Source: Alicyclobacillus suci
Lineage (GTDB): Bacteria > Bacillota > Bacilli > Alicyclobacillales > Alicyclobacillaceae
DNA: 64,000 bases
NCBI RefSeq assembly: GCF_017329615.1
Contig: NZ_JAFMTW010000003.1
Span: 62,001-126,000 of the forward strand
Reading direction: 5' to 3'
The position numbers and the translations under genes are program-made. How positions within the stretch are numbered: the stretch's first letter is position 1; each line of letters opens with the position of its first letter. The notes below the pieces were generated by a model. It was not told the origin of the DNA and made no database searches. It was given only the letters and a program-made list of their open reading frames with translations. Of the stretch, positions 17,553 through 26,110 are shown one piece after another.

Positions 17553-20294
17553 TTATTGGGACAAGACCACGCGCGCCAACGCGCCCTCTTCAGATACTGA
17601 CTCACGCCGCGTGCGCTGAATCGCCGCGTGTGCTGCGGCCAGCCGAGCAATAGGTACGCGAAACGGCGAGCAACTCACGTAATTGAGTTGGTTGTCATGA
17701 CAAAACGCGATAGAGTGCTTTTCACCGCCGTGTTCGCCACAGATGCCCAGTTTTAAGTTAGGCCGAACATGGCGCCCCTTCTCGGCAGCAATGGCGACGA
17801 GCGCGCCAACGCCGTCAACATCGAGCACGGCAAACGGATTCTCCAATAGCACCTTGTCGTGTAAGTATGTCTGCAGAAATTTCCCCTCTGCGTCGTCACG
17901 GCTATAACCAAAGGTCGTCTGCGTCAAGTCATTCGTGCCAAACGAGAAGAATTCCGCCTCTGTCGCAATTTCATTCGCCGTCAAGGCTGCGCGCGGCACC
18001 TCAATCATGGTCCCGATGGGGCAATGTAGCTCGATGCCCTGTTCAGTCGCCACCTGACGCGCCACGCGTTCAACGAGCGCACGCATCCGCCGCAATTCCT
18101 CGACGTGTCCCACAAGTGGAATCATCACCTCTGGCATCGGGTGCAAGCCTTCCTGCAGAAGCTGGGCGGTCGCCTGAAAAATGGCGCGCGCCTGCATCTC
18201 GTAGATCTCCGGGAACGTAAGCCCGAGTCGGCAGCCGCGATGGCCGAGCATCGGGTTCAATTCGTGTAGCGCGCGCACCTTTGCGAGCATCGTTTCAACC
18301 TCCGCCAACTCCGCATTGAGGCGCTGCACCCGTGCGTCGTCGGCGTCTGAGTCGGTGGCCGTCGGCTTATCCAGGTAAGCCAACAACGTGGCGCGCCGGG
18401 CGATTAATTCCTCCAGGCTCGGTAAGAATTCGTGCAGGGGCGGATCGAGTAAACGAATCGTAACAGGCAAACCGTCCATGGCCTTGAGAATGCCATAAAA
18501 GTCCCCCTGCTGCATAGGTAACAGCCGTTCGAGCGCCTGCTCCCGTTCTACAGTGCTGCCTGCCAAAATCATCGACTGCACGACAGGGACTCTATCTGCC
18601 GACATGAACATATGCTCCGTCCGACAAAGACCAATGCCCTCGGCACCAAATGCCCGAGCCCGCGACGCGTCCTCAGGATTGTCTGCGTTCGCCCGAACGT
18701 TCAGCGTGCGACTTTCGTCCGCCCACTGTAGCAACGTCTTAAATTCCTCCGACAACTCCGGCTCGCGAACCGGTACCGCGCCGAAAAATACACGTCCCGT
18801 GGCACCGTCGATGGAAATGATGTCACCTTCCTTGACCACCTGATGGCCAATCACACACGCCCGATTCGAGGAGTCAATCGTCAGCGCGTCACATCCACAC
18901 ACGCACGGTTTCCCCATGCCCCGCGCCACAACAGCCGCATGACTTGTCATTCCGCCACGGCTAGTGAGAATTCCAGCAGCCGCCTGAATCCCGTGAATGT
19001 CCTCCGGTGTGGTCTCCGTGCGCACGAGAAGAACCTGCTCGCCATTTTTCACCCACTGTGCAGCGTCATCCGCCTCAAACACTACGCGCCCCCACGCGGC
19101 CCCTGGCGACGCAGGTAAGCCCGTCGCCAGCGTCGTTGTCGCAGCGCGTTCGTCAATGGCAGGGTGCAGGAGTTGGACAAGTTGGTCCGGGTCAACCCGC
19201 AACAACGCCGTCTCCCGCGTAATGAGTCCTTCATTCACCAAGTCGACGGCGATTTTCACAGCCGCTTGTGCAGTACGCTTCGCACTCCTCGTCTGCAACA
19301 TATATAATTTTCCTTGCTCGACGGTAAATTCAATATCTTGCACATCCCGGTAATGTTCCTCTAACTGTCGGCACACGCCGAGGAACTGCTCGTAAATCTC
19401 CGGCAAATCCCGCGCCATTTCCGCAATGGGCTTCGGCGTGCGAATCCCCGCGACCACATCTTCCCCCTGGGCGTTGGTCAGGTATTCTCCAAAGACGCCT
19501 CGTTCGCCAGTCGATGGGTTGCGGGTAAAGGCGACACCCGTACCAGAATCCTCCCCCATGTTGCCAAACACCATCGACTGAACGTTCACAGCTGTCCCCA
19601 AGGTATCTGGAATATTGTGAATTTGTCGGTAGACGATAGCCCGCGGATTATCCCATGAGCCAAAGACCGCGCCAATCGCCTGATGTAACTGCTCCATCGG
19701 ATCCTGTGGGAACGGTCGCTCCGTCTCTTGCTCCACCAATTTGAGGTACAAGGCCACGATGCGCTGGAGCGCGTCTTGGGTCAAGTGCTGATCTGCTGTG
19801 ACGTCTTCTTGTTGCTTGACGTCCGCCAAGATTTGCTCGAACTTGTAGTGAGGAATGCCTAGGACGACATCGCCGAACATCTGGATAAACCGGCGATAAG
19901 AATCGTAAGCAAAGCGCGCATTCGCGGTCTTCTTTGCCAGGCCGACCACTGTACTGTCGTTCAAACCCAGATTGAGCACCGTGTCCATCATACCCGGCAT
20001 AGAAATCGGCGCGCCACTGCGAACAGAAACCAACAGCGGATTAGCTGCCGCGCCGAATCCTTTCCCCGTCACACGTTCCAACTTGCGAATCTCCTGCGCA
20101 ATCTCATCCACCATATCGGGCAACAGCGCACCACCGTGCGCACGAAACGCATGACAAGCGCGCGTGGTGATGACAAAGCCCGGCGGTACCGGCAGACCCA
20201 CGCGCGTCATCTCCGCGAGATTGGCGCCTTTCCCACCCAACATGTATTTGTCCAAATCTTCAATTTCGGCAAACGCGTATGCCCACTTGTTCAC
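17553..20294 (-). CDS. ppdK: Pyruvate, phosphate dikinase
   Basis: A 913-residue PPDK. The GTG at 20294 has GAGGGGAGCG upstream and overlaps the stop of the regulator gene as GTGA. The N-terminal ATP-grasp domain has GGKGANLAEMTRVGLPVPPGF; the swivelling domain carries the phosphorylated His in TSRGGMTSHAAVVARGMG with the regulatory Thr two residues before it; the C-terminal TIM barrel ends with the catalytic Cys in GICGEHGG. It interconverts pyruvate, ATP and phosphate with phosphoenolpyruvate, AMP and diphosphate, here probably for gluconeogenesis. Translation is coupled to its own regulator. Confidence 0.95.
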   Translation of the reverse strand: MNKWAYAFAEIEDLDKYMLGGKGANLAEMTRVGLPVPPGFVITTRACHAFRAHGGALLPDMVDEIAQEIRKLERVTGKGFGAAANPLLVSVRSGAPISMPGMMDTVLNLGLNDSTVVGLAKKTANARFAYDSYRRFIQMFGDVVLGIPHYKFEQILADVKQQEDVTADQHLTQDALQRIVALYLKLVEQETERPFPQDPMEQLHQAIGAVFGSWDNPRAIVYRQIHNIPDTLGTAVNVQSMVFGNMGEDSGTGVAFTRNPSTGERGVFGEYLTNAQGEDVVAGIRTPKPIAEMARDLPEIYEQFLGVCRQLEEHYRDVQDIEFTVEQGKLYMLQTRSAKRTAQAAVKIAVDLVNEGLITRETALLRVDPDQLVQLLHPAIDERAATTTLATGLPASPGAAWGRVVFEADDAAQWVKNGEQVLLVRTETTPEDIHGIQAAAGILTSRGGMTSHAAVVARGMGKPCVCGCDALTIDSSNRACVIGHQVVKEGDIISIDGATGRVFFGAVPVREPELSEEFKTLLQWADESRTLNVRANADNPEDASRARAFGAEGIGLCRTEHMFMSADRVPVVQSMILAGSTVEREQALERLLPMQQGDFYGILKAMDGLPVTIRLLDPPLHEFLPSLEELIARRATLLAYLDKPTATDSDADDARVQRLNAELAEVETMLAKVRALHELNPMLGHRGCRLGLTFPEIYEMQARAIFQATAQLLQEGLHPMPEVMIPLVGHVEELRRMRALVERVARQVATEQGIELHCPIGTMIEVPRAALTANEIATEAEFFSFGTNDLTQTTFGYSRDDAEGKFLQTYLHDKVLLENPFAVLDVDGVGALVAIAAEKGRHVRPNLKLGICGEHGGEKHSIAFCHDNQLNYVSCSPFRVPIARLAAAHAAIQRTRRESVSEEGALARVVLSQ

Positions 20295-21112
20295 AAATAT
20301 CGCTCCCCTCGACCCATCCATTCCAAAATAATGGCCGCTGTCTCCTCGACGGCTTTGTCACTCACGTCGACGACAGGACAGTTCAATCGCTTCATCACAG
20401 ATTCCGCAAACTCAAGTTCATCTAAAATTCGTTCGTAGCTCGCATAACTGGCTTCGACGCCAAGCCCCATCATCTTCAGCCGCTCCTGACGAACAAGCGC
20501 CAGTTTGTCAGGGCGGATGGTCAATCCAAAGATCTTCTCCTTAGCCTGCAGATTGAGTATCGCGCTCGGATTTACTTCAGGTACCAAAGGAACATTTGCC
20601 ACTTTCAGTCCCTTATGTGCGAGATAGATACTCAAAGGCGTCTTCGAAGTTCGAGATACGCCGACCAATACGACATCCGCCTGATGCAATCCGCGCGCCT
20701 CTCGCCCATCGTCATATTTCACAGCAAACTCAATCGCCTCAATTCGGCGAAAGTATTCCGCATCAAGTTGATGCACGAGCCCAGGCTTCGCATAAGGTGG
20801 TTGACCAATCACCGTTTCCAGTGCGCACATCATCGGGCTTAAAATATCCACTGTCAAGATGCCTAACTGCTCCGCACGCGTGCGCAAATACTCCTTCAGC
20901 TGCGACACGACAATCGTAAACGCGACGACGGCACCTTCCTCGAACGCGCGCAACAACGTATCCTCAATGACCGACAGTTCGTGGACGTTGGCCACCCTGC
21001 GAAGGACGAGGCGACCGTGATTGAACTGACTGGCTGCAGCTCGAACCACCGCCTCTGCCGTCTCACCGGCCGAATCAGACACGACATAGACGACCGGTCG
21101 TGGATGGTTCAT
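20291..21112 (-). CDS. ppsR: PPDK regulatory protein (bifunctional kinase/pyrophosphorylase, YqfL family)
   Basis: A 273-residue DUF299/PpsR protein. The ATG at 21112 has GGGGGGAGG five bases upstream and gives the family start VVYVVSDSAGETAE; the longer frame is unlikely. The P-loop-like GVSRTSKTPLSIYLA (about residues 148-162) is diagnostic. The family ADP-dependently phosphorylates the Thr near the PPDK catalytic His to inactivate it and removes the phosphate by phosphorolysis. The gene directly precedes and overlaps ppdK. Confidence 0.93.
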   Translation of the reverse strand: MNHPRPVVYVVSDSAGETAEAVVRAAASQFNHGRLVLRRVANVHELSVIEDTLLRAFEEGAVVAFTIVVSQLKEYLRTRAEQLGILTVDILSPMMCALETVIGQPPYAKPGLVHQLDAEYFRRIEAIEFAVKYDDGREARGLHQADVVLVGVSRTSKTPLSIYLAHKGLKVANVPLVPEVNPSAILNLQAKEKIFGLTIRPDKLALVRQERLKMMGLGVEASYASYERILDELEFAESVMKRLNCPVVDVSDKAVEETAAIILEWMGRGERYL

Positions 21113-21253
21113 TGAAACCTCCCCCCAACCCCAACTGAATGGCCGCGACCGACCTACCACACCGCCATCCGAGGACGGCATCTGCAGTGCATACGAACAT
21201 GTCTCCACCACCATTTATGACATCATATATTCTCGTTTGAGCATTATAATACA

Positions 21254-21282
21254 TCACAAATTTAATTTGTGAAGTCACAAAT
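21254..21282. promoter_or_regulatory. Operator candidate: TCACAAAT inverted repeat plus a third copy
   Basis: TCACAAATTTAATTTGTGA is a perfect inverted repeat (8-base arms, 3-base spacer) and TCACAAAT occurs again at 21275, 21 bases (two helical turns) after the first. The position upstream of both ppsR and gapB suggests a regulator site, possibly CRP/FNR-like or specific to this cluster. Confidence 0.5.
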
Positions 21283-21421
21283 ATTCGACATTTGAATTTC
21301 TCATACCACCAAATGAATCGCCAGACAGCGTATTTCAAGCGATTTTTGCACACAAACAGCCAACGCAGAACAAACAATTCAAAAACTCAACACAATTCAT
21401 CCATACCATTTGTATTTATGA

Positions 21422-21432
21422 TGTGTTATTTA
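21422..21432 (+). promoter_or_regulatory. Possible CcpN-binding motif upstream of gapB
   Basis: TGTGTTATTTA matches the Bacillus subtilis CcpN consensus TRTGHYATAYW, as I recall it, at 10 of 11 positions. It lies 92 bp before the gapB start. A motif this short can occur by chance in A+T-rich DNA. Confidence 0.35.
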
Positions 21433-21523
21433 TTTATATAGCGTGTCATTGACGTGAGGTTTTGCATCGATACAACGGATTACTTTACAACCGATAACAT
21501 GACAGCAAGGGGCGGTTCTTCAT

Positions 21524-22591
21524 ATGAAAGGTCGAATTGGCATCAATGGCTTTGGCCGCATTGGACGCATGGTATTTCGCAAGGCGCTAGAACTCAATCT
21601 CGACGTCGTCGCAGTCAACGGTACGGCAGACCCAGCCACGCTCGTGCATCTCGTGAAACACGATTCCATCCACGGCCCCTGGTCGATACCGATTCAGGCG
21701 ACGGCCCGTGGCTGTGTCGTCAACGGGCGGGAAATCCAATTTTTCTGCACGCGGGATGCACATGCGCTAGATTGGGAAGCAGTTGGGGTAGACATTGTCA
21801 TTGAAGCGACTGGCGCCTATCGCACATATGAGGGCGCCGCCATTCACCTTGAGCAAGGGGCGAAAAAGGTGATTGTCACAGCCCCGATGAAAGGGGAACC
21901 CGGGGCGGATTTGACCGTGATTATGGGCGTTAACGACCACGTGTATGACGACAGTCGGCATCACATTCTCTCAGGCGGATCATGTACGACCAATGCCTTG
22001 GCTCCGGTCGTCCACGTGCTCCATCACGCGTTTGGAATAGAAAGTGGCTTAGTCACAACGGTTCACGCGTACACAAATGATCAACTCAATCAGGACAATC
22101 CACATCACGACCTTCGCCGCGCTCGCGCATGCACCCAATCCATCATCCCGACAGAAACCGGCGCCGCCAAAGCAATTGGACAGGTCATCCCGGAGCTCGC
22201 TGGACGCCTTCACGGGCTGGCACTGCGCGTACCGACGCCAAACGTCTCGATTGTCGACGCCGTGCTGGGATTACAAACCGACGTCGACGTCGAGATGGTT
22301 CACGCCGTGTTACAACAGGCGGCACAAAGCTCACTGCGCGGCATCCTCGACATTTGTCGTGAACCACTCGTATCTATCGATTTTAATGGCAACGAACATT
22401 CGGCCATTGTGGATAGCTTATCGACCATTGTGATGGAAAATCACACCGTCAAAATCCTCGCGTGGTACGACAACGAGTGGGGATACTCTTGTCGGATAGT
22501 CGATCTCGCCAAAAAAGTGATAGACGAAGCCAAACGCGCTGAACAGACGATTCCACGCGGACTCTACGCTTGGCAAAGCGACGTCTATTAA
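21524..22591 (+). CDS. gapB: Glyceraldehyde-3-phosphate dehydrogenase, gluconeogenic NADP type
   Basis: A 355-residue GAPDH. The catalytic Cys is in SGGSCTTNALAPV (about residue 155) and the active His in TVHAYTNDQ. After the second strand it reads VNGTADPATLVHL, without the Asp that selects NAD in glycolytic GapA, which points to NADP preference as in Bacillus GapB. RRARACTQSIIPTETGAAKAIG is the usual substrate region. Its position facing ppsR-ppdK-ccpN strongly supports a gluconeogenic role under CcpN control. Confidence 0.92.
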   Translation: MKGRIGINGFGRIGRMVFRKALELNLDVVAVNGTADPATLVHLVKHDSIHGPWSIPIQATARGCVVNGREIQFFCTRDAHALDWEAVGVDIVIEATGAYRTYEGAAIHLEQGAKKVIVTAPMKGEPGADLTVIMGVNDHVYDDSRHHILSGGSCTTNALAPVVHVLHHAFGIESGLVTTVHAYTNDQLNQDNPHHDLRRARACTQSIIPTETGAAKAIGQVIPELAGRLHGLALRVPTPNVSIVDAVLGLQTDVDVEMVHAVLQQAAQSSLRGILDICREPLVSIDFNGNEHSAIVDSLSTIVMENHTVKILAWYDNEWGYSCRIVDLAKKVIDEAKRAEQTIPRGLYAWQSDVY

Positions 22592-22603
22592 ATCAACACA
22601 AAA

Positions 22604-22631
22604 GGAGCCATCCCGCATACGGAATGGCTCC
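22604..22631. terminator. Bidirectional hairpin between gapB and trxA
   Basis: GGAGCCATCCCG and CGGAATGGCTCC form a stem with a four-base loop. On the minus strand it is followed by TTTTGTGTT, so it best terminates the thioredoxin gene; it can also stop gapB transcripts. Confidence 0.75.
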
Positions 22632-22667
22632 TCAATTCGATTGATAACACCGTCTGACTGCAGTGAC

Positions 22668-22985
22668 TTAAATCACGTCACTCAGTTGCGCAACCAAGTC
22701 ATCCTTCGGCTTATAGCCAATCAATTGCTTGACGACTTGACCGTCCTTGAACACCAACAGTGTCGGGATGCTCATGATACCAAATTGACCCGCAGTTTGT
22801 GGATTTTCGTCCACATCCAGCTTGCCAACGACCAGCTTATCGGCATATTCGTCTGACACCTCTTCAAGAACAGGTGCCATCATTTTGCAAGGCCCACACC
22901 ATGTAGCCCAGAAATCCACCAGGACTGGTTTATCGGATTGAATAAACGACGCGAAGTCGGCATCTGTTACCTTTTGCGTTGCCAA
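22668..22985 (-). CDS. trxA: Thioredoxin
   Basis: A 105-residue thioredoxin with the redox motif WCGPC (about residues 28-32) in [16 protein letters not shown] and the cis-Pro loop [14 protein letters not shown]. The start is TTG at 22985 with AAGGGAG about eight bases upstream. It reduces cytoplasmic disulfides and is the expected donor for the peroxidase at 14.2 kb. Confidence 0.95.
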   Translation of the reverse strand: MATQKVTDADFASFIQSDKPVLVDFWATWCGPCKMMAPVLEEVSDEYADKLVVGKLDVDENPQTAGQFGIMSIPTLLVFKDGQVVKQLIGYKPKDDLVAQLSDVI

Positions 22986-23117
22986 TATTCTCGCTCCCTT
23001 CTTAAATGACCACAGGGGTTATTGTACCACAATCGGGCGTCGAACATATATCGCGCAGACCAACAAATGCCCAAAAGCGACATGCCCAAATCAGACAATC
23101 AAGCGCCATTTAAACGG

Positions 23118-24212
23118 TTAATAGCGCAATTTGTTTGCCCGCCTGTCCGAAATGAAAGCTAATAACAGACTCGCAGTGATGAGCAGTCCGAAAATCCAAT
23201 AAAAGCGGTGCATGCCATAGCGCGAGGCCATCGTTTGCATCGGCAACACCCAATATAGTGACGACGACACGAGCAACATCCAGGGTGTCAGGCGATTGTA
23301 GAATCGGTACATCAAGAACGTGAAAAGTGCAGCGCAAAGCGTGAGAATTGCTGTGAGTAACGCATCCGACGTGAAGTTCCATGGTGTCATCCAAATGCCA
23401 ATGGCCGGTACAAGTGTGCTTTGAAAGACCATGGCGCCCGTGATATTGCCAGAGGCGAGACTGTCTTTCCCTTGGCGGATCCACACCACGCTGTTGAGCG
23501 TCTCCGGCAATTCCGTCGCGAGCGGGATGATGAGCGCCGACAAGACGAACGTCGGCATCCCCACGCGCACAGCAATCCGTTCGACGCCGCCCGTGAGCGT
23601 ATGTGCGCCGCCGACAATCAGAGCCAAGGCGATAAACAATTGAACAAAGACGACCGTGAGGCTGGGGGTCGTTGTTTTCCGTTGAATATATAGGGGCTTT
23701 AGTTCATCCGATTCAAGTCTGTCCGATTTATCACGCACCGATAGGACGATAAAGACAATGTAAACTCCGATGAGTAACAAGGGGATAATTTGGTGGGTCG
23801 TCTCCGTGGGCACGAGGCCGGCAAACATCGCAAGCGCGTAAGCCACGAGAAAACACACGCTATCCCGCTGATACGACGACTTTCCGACATGCAGGAGGTA
23901 TCCGGTAGATTTTGAACGAAAGGAAATCAGCGCACAAGCCATCACGAGTGAGCCAAGCGTCGCGAGCAAAAAGGGTGCGCCAAGAATCCCCCCGATGCCC
24001 ACTTGTTCAGCCTGGTGTGACTGACTAAAGACAATCGCGGTAATCGGCACGGCCGTCTCTGGAAGTGCAGTGCCGACTGCAGCCAAAACGCTACCGACAG
24101 CACCCTGGCCTAACCCAAGCTTGCGGCCCAGCCATTCAATCGAGTTGGTGAACAATTCTGCACCAAACAGAATCATGGCCAACGAAAAAATCATTTGCAC
24201 AACCAGTACCAA
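23118..24212 (-). CDS. Sodium/calcium exchanger-family membrane protein (CaCA, YrbG-like)
   Basis: A 364-residue membrane protein. The TTG at 24212 has GGAGGGG seven bases upstream and starts just before the first helix; the frame is open for another 38 codons. The two alpha repeats are visible: GTALPETAVPITA in the first half (about residues 52-64) and ATELPETLNSVVW in the second, with NITGAMVFQS after it. About ten hydrophobic helices surround a charged central loop (about residues 170-200). Such proteins exchange Na+ or H+ for Ca2+ or other cations; the ion is not determinable. Confidence 0.85.
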   Translation of the reverse strand: MVLVVQMIFSLAMILFGAELFTNSIEWLGRKLGLGQGAVGSVLAAVGTALPETAVPITAIVFSQSHQAEQVGIGGILGAPFLLATLGSLVMACALISFRSKSTGYLLHVGKSSYQRDSVCFLVAYALAMFAGLVPTETTHQIIPLLLIGVYIVFIVLSVRDKSDRLESDELKPLYIQRKTTTPSLTVVFVQLFIALALIVGGAHTLTGGVERIAVRVGMPTFVLSALIIPLATELPETLNSVVWIRQGKDSLASGNITGAMVFQSTLVPAIGIWMTPWNFTSDALLTAILTLCAALFTFLMYRFYNRLTPWMLLVSSSLYWVLPMQTMASRYGMHRFYWIFGLLITASLLLAFISDRRANKLRY

Positions 24213-24338
24213 GCCAGATCCCCTCCAGACTACATCACGCCTGTCCTTAGACCGTACGCGGATGCCGTCTGGAATATGACAAGCCGGAGCCAGTCTCCAG
24301 CGTTTCCGAAAATCGTTCACACGCAAATTCTTGACGTT

Positions 24339-25178
24339 CTATTGATACTGCTTTTCCGTGTGGCTCCTGCCGCCAGGCAGTCGCGAAAACCATTGTGGAC
24401 GCAAGCGCCAGAGGCTGGGGATGAGCAACACGAGATTCACGACGACATAAAACCAAATAAACGTCAGCCAATCTCGTCCTGTTCCTGCCACCGCCCCTTC
24501 AAGTGAAGCTTCCACGTAGAGCGGATTGAGGGCCAGAATAAAATTCGCCCAATGCAGGCTGAACAACTCAATCGGGTTTTGCTGATACATCATCTTCAGC
24601 CCATACCCCACCGCACCAAACACTACCATCATCACAGAGACCGTGCCATAACAAAGCACCGTGCTCCAGGTCGAACGCAAGGCAATCGTCGAGAACAGCA
24701 CACACAGCGTCGCAATCATCACAATCGTGAACAATTGAAAACCTAAGACGGCAATTAACTCCTGGGGTACAGCCCCGCCGTACAGGAACACCAAACTGTA
24801 CACAGGCAGTGTGACAACGACCAGAAGCACCAATAGCGCGCTCGAAGAGAGAATCTTACCAAGCAAGATGCCAATTGGCGACAATGGGGTCGTGAGGAGA
24901 ACCGCGAGGGTCTTGCGCTCACGCTCACCACTGACGGCCCCTGCCGCAAAGGCAGGTGTGAGAAACGCCACGACGACCATCTGCAGCAAACTCAAAATGA
25001 CAAACACCTGTTGGCTCTTCGTCGGCTGCACGAGATATAACTGTCCCTGGACATTTTCATAGAGCAAAAAAAACGTCAATATCACCATACAGAGGACATA
25101 TCCCGTGATAATCACAGGTGTGCGCATGGTTCGCATCCGTTGTCGAAATTCCTTTTCCAATAGCGGGTTGGTCCGCAT
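24339..25178 (-). CDS. ABC-2 type transporter permease
   Basis: About 279 residues with six hydrophobic segments, the ABC-2 layout (first helix ITGYVLCMVILTFFLLY, then a long extracytoplasmic part and five further helices). GAVSGERERKTLAVLLTTPLSP is the family's cytoplasmic coupling segment. The ATG at 25178 has GGAGGG nine bases upstream; a GTG two codons earlier overlaps the ATPase stop. It is the third gene of a coupled operon with the ATPase and a large surface protein. Confidence 0.88.
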   Translation of the reverse strand: MRTNPLLEKEFRQRMRTMRTPVIITGYVLCMVILTFFLLYENVQGQLYLVQPTKSQQVFVILSLLQMVVVAFLTPAFAAGAVSGERERKTLAVLLTTPLSPIGILLGKILSSSALLVLLVVVTLPVYSLVFLYGGAVPQELIAVLGFQLFTIVMIATLCVLFSTIALRSTWSTVLCYGTVSVMMVVFGAVGYGLKMMYQQNPIELFSLHWANFILALNPLYVEASLEGAVAGTGRDWLTFIWFYVVVNLVLLIPSLWRLRPQWFSRLPGGRSHTEKQYQ

Positions 25179-25180
25179 GC

Positions 25181-26110
25181 TCACATTCCCTCCTGCACAG
25201 CCGAGAGCCGTAAAAACAAATCCTCAATATCTGTTGGCTTCTCCGTAAACTGGGTCAGGCGCACGCCCGTCTCAACCAGCCGTGTCAACAGCGCGGCCTG
25301 CTGCGTATGCGTCCCTGCATAGAGCACTTCGACCCCCATACGTCCACGCTCCACCTGCAACACCTGTTTGTCCTCTGCCAACACACGCATCATCCCGTCG
25401 TCATCTCCCTGGGAACATAAGACGAGCGTGCGATAAGCGTTCGAGTGTTGCAACATGACCTGAATTGCAGCGACAGCGACCAGTTCCCCCTTGCGCAAGA
25501 TACCAATTTCGTCGGCCACCTCCGCCAGTTCGTGCAAGATGTGCGTACTAATGACAATGGTCTTGCCCATATCCCGGAGCCCTTGCAAAACAGCGCGCAT
25601 CTCCATGCGAGATCTGGGATCAAGCCCGGATGACGGCTCGTCCAAAATCAAAACTTCAGGGTCGTGCATCAAGCAGCGGGCGATTTCCAAACGCTGCTGC
25701 ATGCCTCGGGACAGCGCATTCACGTAGGTATTGCGCTTATCAGTGAGGCGCACGCGTTCGAGGAGTTCCTCGGCCCGTGAGCGCACCAAGCGCCTATCTA
25801 CGTCGTAACAATCCGCGAAAAATCGCAAATACTCCATTACCGTGAGTTCGTCGTAGACGCCAAAAGAGTCCGGCATATAGCCAATCGACCTGCGCACCTC
25901 ACGAGGATTACGCGATACCTCGTAACCATTGATATAGGCGTAACCGTCCGTCGGCGTCGACAACGTGGCCAACATCGACAAGGTAGACGTCTTCCCCGCG
26001 CCGTTCTCCCCGACCAGTCCAAACACCGTCCCCCGGTCGACAGAGAGGTTCATCTCGTTCACGGCGACCATCTTGCCATACCGCTTCACAAGGTTTTGTG
26101 TGAGAATCAC
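25181..26110 (-). CDS. ABC transporter ATP-binding protein
   Basis: A 309-residue ATPase: Walker A in GLVGENGAGKTSTL (about residue 38), signature LSRGMQQRLEIARCL, Walker B VLILDEPSSGLD and the switch His in ISTHILHEL. The last 80 residues form an accessory domain. The GTG start overlaps the upstream stop as GTGA, and its own stop overlaps the permease start region, so the three proteins are likely made in fixed ratio. The layout resembles gliding/lipid-type ABC-2 exporters with an associated large protein. Confidence 0.92.
   Translation of the reverse strand: MILTQNLVKRYGKMVAVNEMNLSVDRGTVFGLVGENGAGKTSTLSMLATLSTPTDGYAYINGYEVSRNPREVRRSIGYMPDSFGVYDELTVMEYLRFFADCYDVDRRLVRSRAEELLERVRLTDKRNTYVNALSRGMQQRLEIARCLMHDPEVLILDEPSSGLDPRSRMEMRAVLQGLRDMGKTIVISTHILHELAEVADEIGILRKGELVAVAAIQVMLQHSNAYRTLVLCSQGDDDGMMRVLAEDKQVLQVERGRMGVEVLYAGTHTQQAALLTRLVETGVRLTQFTEKPTDIEDLFLRLSAVQEGM

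Larger units (their letters stand above)
21113..21523. promoter_or_regulatory. A+T-rich divergent control region between ppsR-ppdK-ccpN and gapB
   Basis: About 410 bp of A+T-rich DNA with no gene, lying between two operons that CcpN-type repressors control in relatives. It contains an inverted repeat at 21254-21272 and a near-match to the published Bacillus CcpN motif at 21422-21432. A TTGACG at about 21449 is a possible -35 for gapB. No start site can be fixed from sequence. Confidence 0.55.
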
